From Bradyrhizobium elkanii WSM2783 (GTDB taxonomy: Bacteria; Pseudomonadota; Alphaproteobacteria; Rhizobiales; Xanthobacteraceae), in contig NZ_AXAP01000007.1 in assembly GCF_000472865.1 (NCBI RefSeq), positions 62,788 through 126,787 of the forward strand: a DNA stretch of 64,000 bases. Direction: 5' to 3'. Made by a program: the position numbers and the translations under genes. Positions 16,467 through 24,566 of the stretch are shown here, one piece after another (position 1 is the stretch's first letter; the number at the start of each line of letters is the position of its first letter). The notes beneath the pieces are model-generated. The model saw nothing but the letters and a program-made list of their open reading frames with translations, was not told where the DNA came from and did no database searches.

Positions 16467-17048
16467 CTATGAGGAGGGTCGCGCCTTGATAATCGCGACC
16501 AAGCCTTCCCGCCCTGGCATATCTTCTTTCATCACAGGGCCAAGGACAGCCTCAAAAAACCGGATCGCAGGCCCATGAGGCTCTTTGGTGGGAGCGCCTG
16601 GCTTGGGCCTCGAAACACCAAGCTCTCCGCCGAGCTTCACGTAGGTCGAGCGCACCTGGTCGTAGAGTTGGCGCGTCTCGGGAGACCGCTTGCTGCTATG
16701 GGCACGAGCCGACATTTTCGTGCTGTCCGCAGTCACTCGTGCACGGTCGCGGGCCGCTGGCAAGCCGGGCAGCATCTTATGAAGCTCCACAAGGCCATCA
16801 TTTTCGGAGAGCTCAAGCAATTTGTCCAGCAGCTTGGACGCCTTCCGCCACGCCGGCGCTCTTCCTTTGAACCGCCGTTTATAGGTCTCGGTGACACCGA
16901 TATAGATGCTCGCTGCATCCTCCAGTTCCCGGATTTCAGCATCAAGATCGACTCCATGCGGCGCTGGAGAGGGCGCCGCGTGGACGATCGCCTGCCGCTC
17001 CTGATCCGAGTATCTGAACTCCCACTCTTCCTTCCCACCTGAGTTCAT
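16467..17048 (-). CDS. Element protein of unknown function, 193 aa
   Basis: Starts MNSGGKEEWEFRYSDQERQA three bases after the integrase stop and so is likely co-transcribed with it. Mid-protein it is Lys/Arg-rich and helical (ETYKRRFKGRAPAWRKASKL, then LDKLLELSENDGLVELHKM). Near the C-terminus is SRPKPGAPTKEPHGPAIRFF. I recall similar proteins next to integrases in rhizobial islands, but no function. No Cys motif, membrane segment or HTH stands out. Confidence 0.6.
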   Translation of the reverse strand: MNSGGKEEWEFRYSDQERQAIVHAAPSPAPHGVDLDAEIRELEDAASIYIGVTETYKRRFKGRAPAWRKASKLLDKLLELSENDGLVELHKMLPGLPAARDRARVTADSTKMSARAHSSKRSPETRQLYDQVRSTYVKLGGELGVSRPKPGAPTKEPHGPAIRFFEAVLGPVMKEDMPGREGLVAIIKARPSS

Positions 17049-17050
17049 GA

Positions 17051-18340
17051 CTACGCCCGCAAGGCCACCACATTGTCGTCGCCGGTGGCAAGCCGGGCAC
17101 AGTACTCCGCCCAGTCCGTCATCATCTGCTTGCGCAGCTCGAAAAACGTGGTTCGCTTGTAAGCGGCGATCACATCATCACTGACCTTGTGCGCGAGCGC
17201 GGCTTCGGCAACGGCATCGTCATAGCCGCATTCGGCCGCCCAATCTCTGAATGTCGAACGGAAGCCGTGCGGCACGACTTCGCGGTCCATCTTGGAATCG
17301 ATCCACCGCCGCTCCTGCTCATTCATCCTGTCGATGACGGCAGCAGTCGAGGCATCGCTCAGAGGCTTGCCCTTTGAGTTTGGAAAGATGTATTCGCTGC
17401 CATCCTTCAGCGCTTCCATGTGGTCTAGAACAGCGAGCGCAGCGCGGCTGAGCGGCACCTTGTGTTCGGCATCGCTCTTCATGAGAGTAGCCGGAATGGT
17501 CCAGACTGCCGCCTGTCGATCGATGTGGTCCCACTTCGCGCCCACGGCGTTGCCAGGACGGACAGCTGTCAAGATCTGAAGTTCAAGCGCTGCGGCGGCG
17601 ACACCATCGCGAGCACGCAGCTCGCTCATGAACGCGGGCAAATGTCGGTAAGGCAGAGCGGGATGATTGCGAACCTTGCGAACTTTGGAGGTTGCGGGCA
17701 GCAGGTTATCCAGATGGCCCTTCCAGCGCGCCGGGTTCTCGCCCTTGAACTCGCCCTTGGCCTTGGCGGCGTCGATCACCGCCTCGATACGGCCCCGAAT
17801 GCGGTTCGCCGTCTCAGTCTTGATTGCCCAGATCGGCTCAATGATCCGCAGCACGAGTGCGGTGTCGATGGCGCCAATTGGAAGGTCGCGGATAGGTTTG
17901 CAGTAATCGTGCTTGGTCGGTTTGCCCTTCGGATCAATGCCGAGCAGAGTCATCTCCCACTGTGCTGCATGTTTGGGGTTCCTCCAACCCGCGCGGTTAG
18001 CCGCGATGAATCGCTTGGCAGCGGCCCCGAAGGTGATCGCTTTAGCAGCCTCGATGCGAGCGGCGGCCTTCACCGCGCGCTTGACTTCAATGGGATCGCC
18101 TCCGCTCAGTCGAACTCGCCGAGCGTCGGCGGCCTTGATCCGAGCGTCGGCAAGGCTCACGTCGCGCGCCGAGCCAAGGCCATGCCAGCGGCTGTGGCCG
18201 CCCTGCTTGAACCGAAATAGCCACGACTTGCTGCCGCCCTTGGCGACCTGCAAATACAAACCGCCGCCATCACCATAAAGACCGCGCTCAGATAACTGCT
18301 CGACCTTCTTGGCCGTGAGCTTGCCGTACCCCCTCGCCAT
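17051..18340 (-). CDS. Tyrosine integrase, P4-like (DUF4102 N-terminal domain)
   Basis: Catalyses site-specific integration and excision of the element. The N-terminal arm-binding domain has LTAKKVEQLSERGLYGDGGG, LYLQVAKGGSKSWLFRF (DUF4102); the core-binding region follows; the catalytic domain shows LTAVRPGNAVGAKWDHID (first Arg), HGFRSTFRDWAAECG (His-x-x-Arg), ALAHKVSDDVIAAYKRTTFF (second His and nucleophile Tyr). At 429 residues it is full length. It is the promoter-proximal gene of the element and reads away from the tRNA-Ser scrap about 160 bases upstream, the usual place for an attachment site. Confidence 0.93.
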   Translation of the reverse strand: MARGYGKLTAKKVEQLSERGLYGDGGGLYLQVAKGGSKSWLFRFKQGGHSRWHGLGSARDVSLADARIKAADARRVRLSGGDPIEVKRAVKAAARIEAAKAITFGAAAKRFIAANRAGWRNPKHAAQWEMTLLGIDPKGKPTKHDYCKPIRDLPIGAIDTALVLRIIEPIWAIKTETANRIRGRIEAVIDAAKAKGEFKGENPARWKGHLDNLLPATSKVRKVRNHPALPYRHLPAFMSELRARDGVAAAALELQILTAVRPGNAVGAKWDHIDRQAAVWTIPATLMKSDAEHKVPLSRAALAVLDHMEALKDGSEYIFPNSKGKPLSDASTAAVIDRMNEQERRWIDSKMDREVVPHGFRSTFRDWAAECGYDDAVAEAALAHKVSDDVIAAYKRTTFFELRKQMMTDWAEYCARLATGDDNVVALRA

Positions 18341-18459
18341 GAATATTCCCTCCGCCTACCCACACCTTTACATACACTTAGGCGTGAGATTTGGCGAGAT
18401 CAAAAGGGGCAAGTCGGATCGAAGAGCGTGGAAAATCGCTGCAGGAACGAGAGCTTACG

Positions 18460-18481
18460 GAGCTAGATGGGGCTAGATGGG
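18460..18481 (+). repeat. Short tandem repeat, possible integrase arm site
   Basis: AGCTAGATGG is followed directly by GGCTAGATGG, a 10-base period, between the integrase gene and the tRNA scrap. Direct repeats of this size near att cores often bind the integrase arm domain. The evidence is positional only. Confidence 0.35.
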
Positions 18482-18500
18482 ATTTCTTGGAATGTAGCTC

Positions 18501-18534
18501 TGGCGGAGAGAGTGGGATTCGAACCCATGATACG
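18501..18534 (-). other. 3' end of a tRNA-Ser gene: probable attachment site remnant
   Basis: On the minus strand, TGGGTTCGAATCCCA runs into CTCTCTCCGCCA, the T arm, acceptor 3' strand and CCA of a bacterial tRNA-Ser. Upstream of this the sequence no longer fits a tRNA: no variable arm, anticodon stem or GGAGAG 5' acceptor strand. It is therefore an attachment-site copy rather than a working tRNA. The integrase lies on its 3' side, as expected for insertion into a tRNA 3' end. Confidence 0.7.
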
Positions 18535-18725
18535 GAAGGCAGGATTTTGGGCCCTTCCAGTGACTATTTGCTCAGAAATGACTGGCTTTCGTCCTTGATC
18601 GGAGCGTTGCTATGCCGGCTGGGATGCGGCCGAGGCGTCCCAAGGGATCACGCCCTGCCGGGTGGTTTGCTCGGCGGGGCTCAGGCGGTGCGGCGGACGG
18701 CGTCGCACGAACCTTAGAGGATCCC

Positions 18726-19082
18726 ATGACCAAACCCAAATCGAAGCCCAAGGCTGCGGCCCACTCCACTTCACGATCCACTCGCAAATCTCGGTCTCGA
18801 ACTCGGCTGGCGCCTTCAACTTCAAAGACGGCGATGCGGCCCGATACCAAGCACGCTCGCATCATTGCGATGCTGCGGGCGCCTGCGGGAGCGACGATTG
18901 CTGCGATCATGACCGCCACGGATTGGCAGCAACATTCAGTGCGCGGATTTCTTGCCGGCGTCGTCCGCAAGAAGCTTGGTTTCAATCTGGTTTCCGAACA
19001 GACCGACAAAGGTCGGATCTACCGCATCAAGGATGGAAAGGCTTCGTCCGCCACCGTCGATCGCGCCAAGCAGGCGGCGTGA
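18726..19082 (+). CDS. DUF3489 protein, first gene of a serine-recombinase cassette
   Basis: AGAGGATCCC before the ATG supports MTKPKSKPKAAAH. A basic, Ser/Thr-rich N-terminal tail (about 45 residues) precedes the domain: KHARIIAMLRAPAGATIAAI, MTATDWQQHSVRGFLAG, VVRKKLGFNLVSEQ and GRIYRIKDGK, which is the DUF3489 winged-helix-like pattern. It probably binds DNA. Length is 118 residues. It is followed five bases later by the DUF2924 gene and then the recombinase, a trio I know from many alphaproteobacterial genomes. The joint role is not established. Confidence 0.8.
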   Translation: MTKPKSKPKAAAHSTSRSTRKSRSRTRLAPSTSKTAMRPDTKHARIIAMLRAPAGATIAAIMTATDWQQHSVRGFLAGVVRKKLGFNLVSEQTDKGRIYRIKDGKASSATVDRAKQAA

Positions 19083-19086
19083 TGCG

Positions 19087-19596
19087 ATGTCGGAGAAGCG
19101 TCACAGTGGTCGCGTCTCGACCAAAACTCCCATTGAGGACGAGATCGTGCATCTGCGCGGTCTCAATCTCAAAGGTCTTCGCTCACGATGGCAGAGCGTA
19201 TTTCAGAGACCGCCCCCCGGTCACCTGCCGCGGCATTTGCTGTTCGCCATCATCGCCTATCGGATTCAAGCCGACCGCCTTGGCGACCTCGATCATGAGA
19301 CCAGGCAGGTTCTTGATCGGACGGACGCAAAGAGCACCGGCGTGAAGATGTCCGCGCGCCTCGTCAGCTTCGATCAGAAGCGAATTGAACTCACGCCTGG
19401 AACGGTTTTGGTACGGGAATGGGATCGACGCTCACAGCGGGTAATCGTGATGGCTGACGGTTTCGCCTGGAATGGCCAGACCTATGACAGTCTCTCCAAA
19501 ATTGCTTTCGCGATCACCGGAACCAAATGGAATGGTCCGCGCTTTTTTGGCCTGAGAGACAAAGAAGATCGGTTGGACGCAGGGGCCCGATCATGA
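19087..19596 (+). CDS. DUF2924 protein, second gene of the recombinase cassette
   Basis: Start MSEKRHSGRVSTKTPIEDEI is trimmed from a longer frame that overlaps the DUF3489 gene. Domain pattern: LRGLNLKGLRSRWQSVFQRP, PPGHLPRHLLFAIIAYRIQA, then LTPGTVLVREWDRRSQRVIV and WNGQTYDSLSKIAFAITGTK, GPRFFGL. The C-terminal segment is the typical DUF2924 end, possibly a DNA-binding unit like those in phage recombination partners. Length is 169 residues. Its stop overlaps the recombinase ATG as ATGA. Confidence 0.85.
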   Translation: MSEKRHSGRVSTKTPIEDEIVHLRGLNLKGLRSRWQSVFQRPPPGHLPRHLLFAIIAYRIQADRLGDLDHETRQVLDRTDAKSTGVKMSARLVSFDQKRIELTPGTVLVREWDRRSQRVIVMADGFAWNGQTYDSLSKIAFAITGTKWNGPRFFGLRDKEDRLDAGARS

Positions 19597-21212
19597 AGGC
19601 TCCCTCGATCAGGCCGGTCCGCTGTGCCATCTACACCCGCGTCTCCACGGAATATGGACTCGACCAGGAGTTCAATTCGCTGGATGCCCAGTACCATGCC
19701 GCGTCAGCCTACATCAAGAGCCAGGCTCATGCCGGCTGGACCCTGATCCGCTCGCGATATGACGACGGCGGATATTCCGGCGGGTCCACCGATCGCCCCG
19801 ACCTGCAGAGATTGCTGGACGATATCCGCGCCCGGAAGCTCGATGTCATTGTCGTCTACAAGGTCGATCGCCTGACGAGATCACTAGCCGACTTTGCCAA
19901 GCTGGTCGAACTGTTCGATGCGCATGGCGTGTCGTTCGTCTCGGTCACCCAGCAATTCAATACCACGACCTCAATGGGGCGGCTGACGCTCAACGTGCTG
20001 CTGTCTTTCGCCCAGTTTGAGAGGGAGGTCACTTCTGAGCGCATCCGCGACAAGATTGCGGCCTCCAAACGAAAAGGTCTTTGGGTCGGCGGTCCCCTCC
20101 CCCTCGGTTATCACATCAAGGAGGACAAGATTGCCGTCGTTGAGGACGAAGCCGAACGGGTCCGGCTGATCTACCGCCGCTATCTCGAACTCGGCGGCGT
20201 CAACGCGCTGGTGCGAGACCTCCGGACGCGAGATATCCGAACCAAATCTAGACTGCTCGCGACCGGTGTCACCCGAGGGGGTGTTATCTTCGGCCGTGGG
20301 TCGTTGTTCTATCTGCTGCGCAACCGCTTCTATATCGGTGAGGTCAAATACAAGGACGAGATCCTGCCCGGCGAGCAGCCGGCGATCATGGATCGCGCGC
20401 TATTTGATGCGGTTCAGCAAAAGCTCACGGATCAGTGGACCACCCGATCAACGACACGGAACCCGAGCGACCACCTGTTGACTGGACTTTTGTTCGACGA
20501 TGCCGGTCATCGCATGGTGCCGACCCATGCGACCAAATCCGGGGTTCGCTATCGCTATTACGTCTCGCTTCCGCACCTGCACGGAGAATCCAAAACTGCA
20601 TCAGTCGGGTCGGTCTCCCGTGTTCCCGCGACCGACATCGAACACATCATCGTCAAGTCTCTCAACGAGCATCTGATCGTTCAGAAGGAGAGGCCGGCCT
20701 TCAGCCTAACTCACGTTAAAGATAGCAAAGCTGCCTTGGAGCAGGTCGCGCGTATCGATGTGCATGAGGATCGTCTAGCTATTCGGTTGAAGTCAGCGGA
20801 CGACGAAGAAACATCTGACGCGGCCGACGAGCACTTGCTCTCAATCCCGTGGCAGAAGCCGCCATCCAGGAAATCCAGGCGAATTCTGATCCCGCACGGC
20901 ATTCCCAAAAGTGAAATCCGCCCGATGCGGATCGAACGTCGCGCGCGCCTCGTCAGCGCCATCGCCCGAGGTCGTCGCTGGCTTGACGAGATCGTTTCGG
21001 GCGCCGTGACCGACGTTCAGCAGATCGCATCACGTCAAAAGTGCAGCGTGCGTCAGGTCAACATGACGATCTCGCTGGCATTCCTCGCACCAGGCCTCGT
21101 GCGCGCTGCGGTCGAAGGCCGTTTGCCACGCGGCATTGGAGTCGAGCGGTTGCGCGATGCGCCAGCCGAGTGGAGTCGACAGTTCGAAGCCCTTGGATTG
21201 AATCCGCAATAA
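19593..21212 (+). CDS. Large serine recombinase (resolvase plus recombinase domains)
   Basis: Cuts and joins DNA by a serine nucleophile and is probably the integrase of its own cassette. From MKAPSIRPVRCAIYTRVSTE it has 539 residues: catalytic Ser in YTRVSTE at residue 17, DDGGYSGGSTDRPDLQRLL, VYKVDRLTRSLADF (catalytic Arg), NVLLSFAQFEREVTSERIRD, then the recombinase domain with GGVIFGRGSLFYLLRNRFYI and a DHLLTGLLFDDAG region. The zinc-ribbon Cys pairs common here are missing, and the C-terminal half is reduced. It is coupled to the DUF2924 gene by an ATGA overlap. Confidence 0.9.
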   Translation: MKAPSIRPVRCAIYTRVSTEYGLDQEFNSLDAQYHAASAYIKSQAHAGWTLIRSRYDDGGYSGGSTDRPDLQRLLDDIRARKLDVIVVYKVDRLTRSLADFAKLVELFDAHGVSFVSVTQQFNTTTSMGRLTLNVLLSFAQFEREVTSERIRDKIAASKRKGLWVGGPLPLGYHIKEDKIAVVEDEAERVRLIYRRYLELGGVNALVRDLRTRDIRTKSRLLATGVTRGGVIFGRGSLFYLLRNRFYIGEVKYKDEILPGEQPAIMDRALFDAVQQKLTDQWTTRSTTRNPSDHLLTGLLFDDAGHRMVPTHATKSGVRYRYYVSLPHLHGESKTASVGSVSRVPATDIEHIIVKSLNEHLIVQKERPAFSLTHVKDSKAALEQVARIDVHEDRLAIRLKSADDEETSDAADEHLLSIPWQKPPSRKSRRILIPHGIPKSEIRPMRIERRARLVSAIARGRRWLDEIVSGAVTDVQQIASRQKCSVRQVNMTISLAFLAPGLVRAAVEGRLPRGIGVERLRDAPAEWSRQFEALGLNPQ

Positions 21213-21466
21213 TTACGGACCAGGTTCGAAACGTCGCTTTTGGCCTCGCCAGACTCCCCCAATTCCCGGGTCGCCGAACGGTGTCGATCGTCACCGCCAG
21301 CCGCGGGGAACGGAATTTTTGGATGCAGAGACGGGAGGCTAAAATCGGCCTGAGAGACTGCCAAGCGTCACCGGAGACTGAAGCAGCGGAACGATACCGG
21401 CGAAAGTCCCCCAAGAAACGGCCGATCTGGAGACCGCGCCGGGATTTGCGGTTTCGTCGGACCGGA

Positions 21467-21541
21467 TGGTGGGCGCGACAGGGATCGAACCTGTGACCCC
21501 TACCATGTCAAGGTAGTGCTCTCCCGCTGAGCTACGCGCCC
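21467..21541 (-). tRNA. tRNA-Val (GAC anticodon)
   Basis: The minus strand folds as a full tRNA: acceptor GGGCGCG/CGCGCCC, D arm with AGCTCAGCGGGAGAGC, anticodon arm CTACC-TTGACAT-GGTAG with anticodon GAC, T arm around GGTTCGATCCC and encoded CCA. It is intact and lies about 250 bases past the serine recombinase gene. Confidence 0.95.
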
Positions 21542-21622
21542 GAAAAATCGGCTGGGTCGGGTCCCTATAACGGACCCCAAGCGGGCAGGCAAGGACGCTT
21601 GAAGGCGAATCTTGGCTGCCGA

Positions 21623-21982
21623 TCAGGCCGCCAGCATCTTGTTCACTTCGCTGACCAATTCGCGCAGGTGCACGGGCTTGGCCAGCACCTTGGCGTTCTT
21701 GGGGGCCTCCGAATCGGAGTTCAGGGCGACGGCGGCGAATCCGGTGATGAACATGATCTTGATGTCGGGATCGAGTTCCGAGGCGCGGCGGGCGAGCTCG
21801 ATGCCGTCCATCTCCGGCATCACGATGTCGGTCAGCAGCATCTCGAACGGCTCCTCGCGCAGCCTCTGATAGGCCGACATACCGTTATCGTGCGGGGAAA
21901 CCTGGAATCCGGCGTTTTCGAGCGCCTTGACCAGGAAGCGGCGCATATCGTTGTCGTCTTCGGCGAGGAGGATTTTGGGCAT
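21623..21982 (-). CDS. cpdR: CpdR-like single-domain response regulator
   Basis: In Caulobacter and rhizobia, CpdR in its unphosphorylated form delivers cell-cycle substrates such as CtrA-pathway proteins to ClpXP, and the CckA-ChpT relay phosphorylates it. From MPKILLAEDDNDMRRFLVKA it is 119 residues: a lone receiver with the acidic pair EDD at 8-10, phospho-acceptor Asp in LLTDIVMPEMDG (about residue 51), FITGFAA and the Lys of LAKPVHL. There is no output domain. The neighbouring divergent N-formylglutamate amidohydrolase gene is a conserved partner in Rhizobiales (recalled). Confidence 0.9.
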   Translation of the reverse strand: MPKILLAEDDNDMRRFLVKALENAGFQVSPHDNGMSAYQRLREEPFEMLLTDIVMPEMDGIELARRASELDPDIKIMFITGFAAVALNSDSEAPKNAKVLAKPVHLRELVSEVNKMLAA

Positions 21983-22292
21983 GGCGTTGATTTCGTCGAA
22001 TCCCGGCTTGGGAGGAACGGTCCGCACACTAAGCCCGATAGGCGGTAAATTTCGAGTGAAAGATGAGCCGGCGCGGCCGACCGGATGCTTAACTTAGTTG
22101 TGGACCGGAACGCCGCGCGAATCAATCACGTCGGGCGTTACCCGCTCTTAAGAGACATTCCAGCCCGCCTCACGATTTTTTTCGCTTGGCAGAAGGGTCG
22201 TGATTACCGACAATGCCCCCACATAAATCCTCCGTTTTTCCGGCAAAATCGTGCTGGAAGCCCCAGCGGAATCGAAGGGACGGCGCCGGACG
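21983..22292. other. Divergent promoter region of cpdR and the amidohydrolase gene
   Basis: 310 bases, relatively A+T-rich around 22085-22250. It must carry both promoters. No repeat or RNA structure was recognised. Confidence 0.4.
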
Positions 22293-23180
22293 ATGAGCAG
22301 GCCTGACGGTGAATTGCCGCCTCCGTTCGAGATCGTCGAACCCGTCAATTGGCGGGCGCCGATCATCTTCAACTCGCCGCATTCGGGCTCGGTCTATCCG
22401 GCCGAATTCCTCAACGCTTCCAGGATCGATCTGACATCGCTCAGGCGCTCGGAAGACTCCTTCATGGACGAGTTGATCGAAGGCTTGAGCGCGCGCGGCT
22501 TTCCCGTCGTGCGGGTGCATTTCCCGCGCTCCTATGTCGACGTGAACCGCGAGCCCTATGAGCTCGATCCGCGCATGTTCACGGGCCGGCTTCCGAGCTT
22601 TGCCAATACGCGCTCGATGCGGGTCGCTGGCGGGCTTGGCACGATCCCGCGCGTCGTCGGCGACGGCCAGGAGATTTATCGCGAGCGGCTCAATGTCGAT
22701 GAGGCGCTGTCGCGGATCGAGGCGCTCTACAAGCCCTATCACCGGGCGCTGCGCCGGCTGATCAACAAGGCGCACCAGGCGTTCGGAACCGTTGTTGTGG
22801 TCGACTGCCACTCGATGCCGTCGATCGGGGTGTCGCGGGACGAGCCGCGCCGGCCCGACATCGTCATCGGCGACCGCTACGGCACAAGCTGCGCGCCGCT
22901 GCTCCCCGACGTGGTCGAAGACGTCATGAGCGGGCTCGGCTATTCGATCGGCCGCAACAAGCCCTATGCCGGCGGCTTCATCACCGAGCACTACGGCAAC
23001 CCGGCGAGCGGGCTGCATACCGTTCAGCTCGAGCTCAACCGCGCGGTCTACATGGATGAACGCCGGCGCGAGCGCGGGCCGCGCTTTGCGCAGTTGGCCG
23101 CCGATTTCGCAACCTTGGCGGAGGCGCTGGCGGAAGTCCCGCTCGGCGACCTCGGTCCGTTCCAGGCGGCAGCGGAATAA
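22293..23180 (+). CDS. N-formylglutamate amidohydrolase
   Basis: Hydrolyses N-formylglutamate to formate and glutamate (or related N-acyl amino acids); in histidine breakdown this is HutG. The start MSRPDGELPPPFEIVEPVNW is used, 14 codons inside the longer frame. Motifs: APIIFNSPHSGSVYP (metal-binding His), RSEDSFMDEL, RSYVDVNREPYELDP, GTVVVVDCHSMPS and HYGNPASGLHTVQLELNRAVYMDE, all characteristic. Length 295 residues. No hut operon is nearby, so the link to histidine use is uncertain; the CpdR neighbour is typical for this paralogue. Confidence 0.9.
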   Translation: MSRPDGELPPPFEIVEPVNWRAPIIFNSPHSGSVYPAEFLNASRIDLTSLRRSEDSFMDELIEGLSARGFPVVRVHFPRSYVDVNREPYELDPRMFTGRLPSFANTRSMRVAGGLGTIPRVVGDGQEIYRERLNVDEALSRIEALYKPYHRALRRLINKAHQAFGTVVVVDCHSMPSIGVSRDEPRRPDIVIGDRYGTSCAPLLPDVVEDVMSGLGYSIGRNKPYAGGFITEHYGNPASGLHTVQLELNRAVYMDERRRERGPRFAQLAADFATLAEALAEVPLGDLGPFQAAAE

Positions 23181-23184
23181 GCTC

Positions 23185-23326
23185 TGGCCGTCATTTCGGG
23201 GCCGCCAACGGGCCCGCTCGACGCGCGGCCCGATGACAGGCTCGGCGCGAACCCAGAATCCATCTCACCATCATGCCCGCGGCCCGATGGATTCCGGGTT
23301 CGTCCTTCGGACGCCCCGGAATGACA
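23185..23326. repeat. Intergenic palindromic repeat (GGATTCCGGG/CCCCGGAATGAC family)
   Basis: GGATTCCGGG at 23289 and CCCCGGAATGACAG at 23314 bracket a CG-rich loop; a weaker, degenerate copy precedes it. The same family is at 31701, 43461 and 55850. Such elements form hairpins in transcripts and sit at gene ends. Confidence 0.75.
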
Positions 23327-23337
23327 GCAAGAACCCC

Positions 23338-23420
23338 AAAAAGAAAAAAGGGCCGCTTGAATGAACAAGCGGCCCAAGTCTAGGGAGGAAACGCCCAAGG
23401 AGGGCAGCGATAGCGCGAGG
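23338..23420 (-). ncRNA. mmgR: mmgR / suhB-motif small RNA
   Basis: On the minus strand, TTTCCTCCCT (the conserved single-stranded motif of the alpha-r8 MmgR family, recalled) is followed by AGACTT and a perfect 10-bp terminator hairpin, GGGCCGCTTG-N6-CAAGCGGCCC (23350-23375 on the plus strand), and then a T-rich run. There is no minus-strand protein gene to terminate. The plus-strand neighbour is a hisN/suhB-family gene, the setting in which the suhB RNA motif was first found. The 5' end is estimated from the family length of about 77-80 nt. In Sinorhizobium MmgR limits PHB storage. Confidence 0.8.
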
Positions 23421-23774
23421 CGCTACCGCACCGCAACAATATGCGGCCGCGCCGCACAAAACGCAAGCGGTTTTAGATTCATTTCCCATGCATTATCCGC
23501 AGGGCTTGCAGACCCGCAACACAAGGCTAAAGTCGATTTTTGTCGTTTTCTTTCAACATCTTCGTCAAGAAATGAACGGCTAATTCTGCTCTTCAGTCGC
23601 AGCCTCCCGATTTCGTGATTGCACCTAGTACCAAAACTCATAGCGGGATGCGGCGCCCCTCTCGCGTTCAAAAATGCTGGCGACAAACCTCCTCAATGTC
23701 GGTGCGGATTATCCCGGATTGAGCTAGGCAGTAGCACTGAGTTGCCAGTTCGCTTCTCGCTTTAAGGAACAGCC

Positions 23775-24554
23775 GTGCCGGTCATTGATTTCACTGCCTT
23801 CATCGGCCGCCTCGCGACCGCCGCCGGCGAAACCATCCTGCCGTTCTTCCGCACCTCGCTCTCAGTCGACAACAAGAGCGCTAGCGATTTCGATCCGGTG
23901 ACCGAAGCCGACCGCGCAGCAGAAGCGGTGATGCGGCGGTTGATCAAGGCCAATTTCCCCCAGCACGGCATCGTTGGCGAGGAATTCGGCAATGAGCGCG
24001 AGGACGCCGAATATGTCTGGGTGCTCGATCCGATCGACGGCACCAAGTCGTTCATCGGCGGCTTCCCGATCTGGGGCACGCTGATCGCACTGCTGCACAA
24101 GGGCACGCCGGTGTTCGGGATGATGCATCAGCCCTACATCGGCGAGCGGTTCTCCGGCGACAATGGTTCAGCCCATTACTCCGGCCCGTCCGGCGAACGG
24201 CGGCTTTCGGTCAGGCGCTGCGCGTCGCTGAAGGAGGCGACGGCCTACACCACGAGTCCGCTGTTGATGAACGCCACCGACCGGGCATGCTTTGGACGGA
24301 TCGAGAGCGCCGCCAGGCTCACGCGCTATGGCGGCGACTGCTACTCCTACTGCATGCTGGCTGCCGGCCATCTCGATCTCGTGGTCGAGACAGAGCTCAA
24401 GCCGTATGACATCGCAGGCCTGATTCCGATCGTCACCGGCGCCGGCGGCATCGTCACCACCTGGGAAGGCAAGCCAGCGCAAAGCGGCGGCCGCATCATC
24501 GCCGCGGGCGACCCGCGGGTGCACGAGGCGGCGATGAAGCTGCTCAACGGTTGA
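23775..24554 (+). CDS. hisN: Histidinol-phosphatase, inositol-monophosphatase family
   Basis: Dephosphorylates histidinol phosphate in histidine synthesis. GTG start behind AAGGAAC. Metal-binding motifs: VTEADRAAEA, GEEFGNERE (Glu pair), WVLDPIDGTKSFIGGFP (DPIDGTKSF is the HisN form; SuhB proteins have DPLDGTTNF) and ELKPYDIAGLIPIVTGAGG near the end. Length 259 residues, normal for the family. A general inositol or other sugar-phosphate phosphatase cannot be excluded. It follows the small RNA but is on the opposite strand. Confidence 0.85.
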   Translation: MPVIDFTAFIGRLATAAGETILPFFRTSLSVDNKSASDFDPVTEADRAAEAVMRRLIKANFPQHGIVGEEFGNEREDAEYVWVLDPIDGTKSFIGGFPIWGTLIALLHKGTPVFGMMHQPYIGERFSGDNGSAHYSGPSGERRLSVRRCASLKEATAYTTSPLLMNATDRACFGRIESAARLTRYGGDCYSYCMLAAGHLDLVVETELKPYDIAGLIPIVTGAGGIVTTWEGKPAQSGGRIIAAGDPRVHEAAMKLLNG

Positions 24555-24566
24555 GCAAGCCCCCCG

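Noticed and set aside
23338..23420. The stem at 23350-23375 as a terminator of the amidohydrolase gene
   Set aside because: The T run is on the minus-strand side, so it cannot terminate the plus-strand transcript; it fits the small RNA instead.
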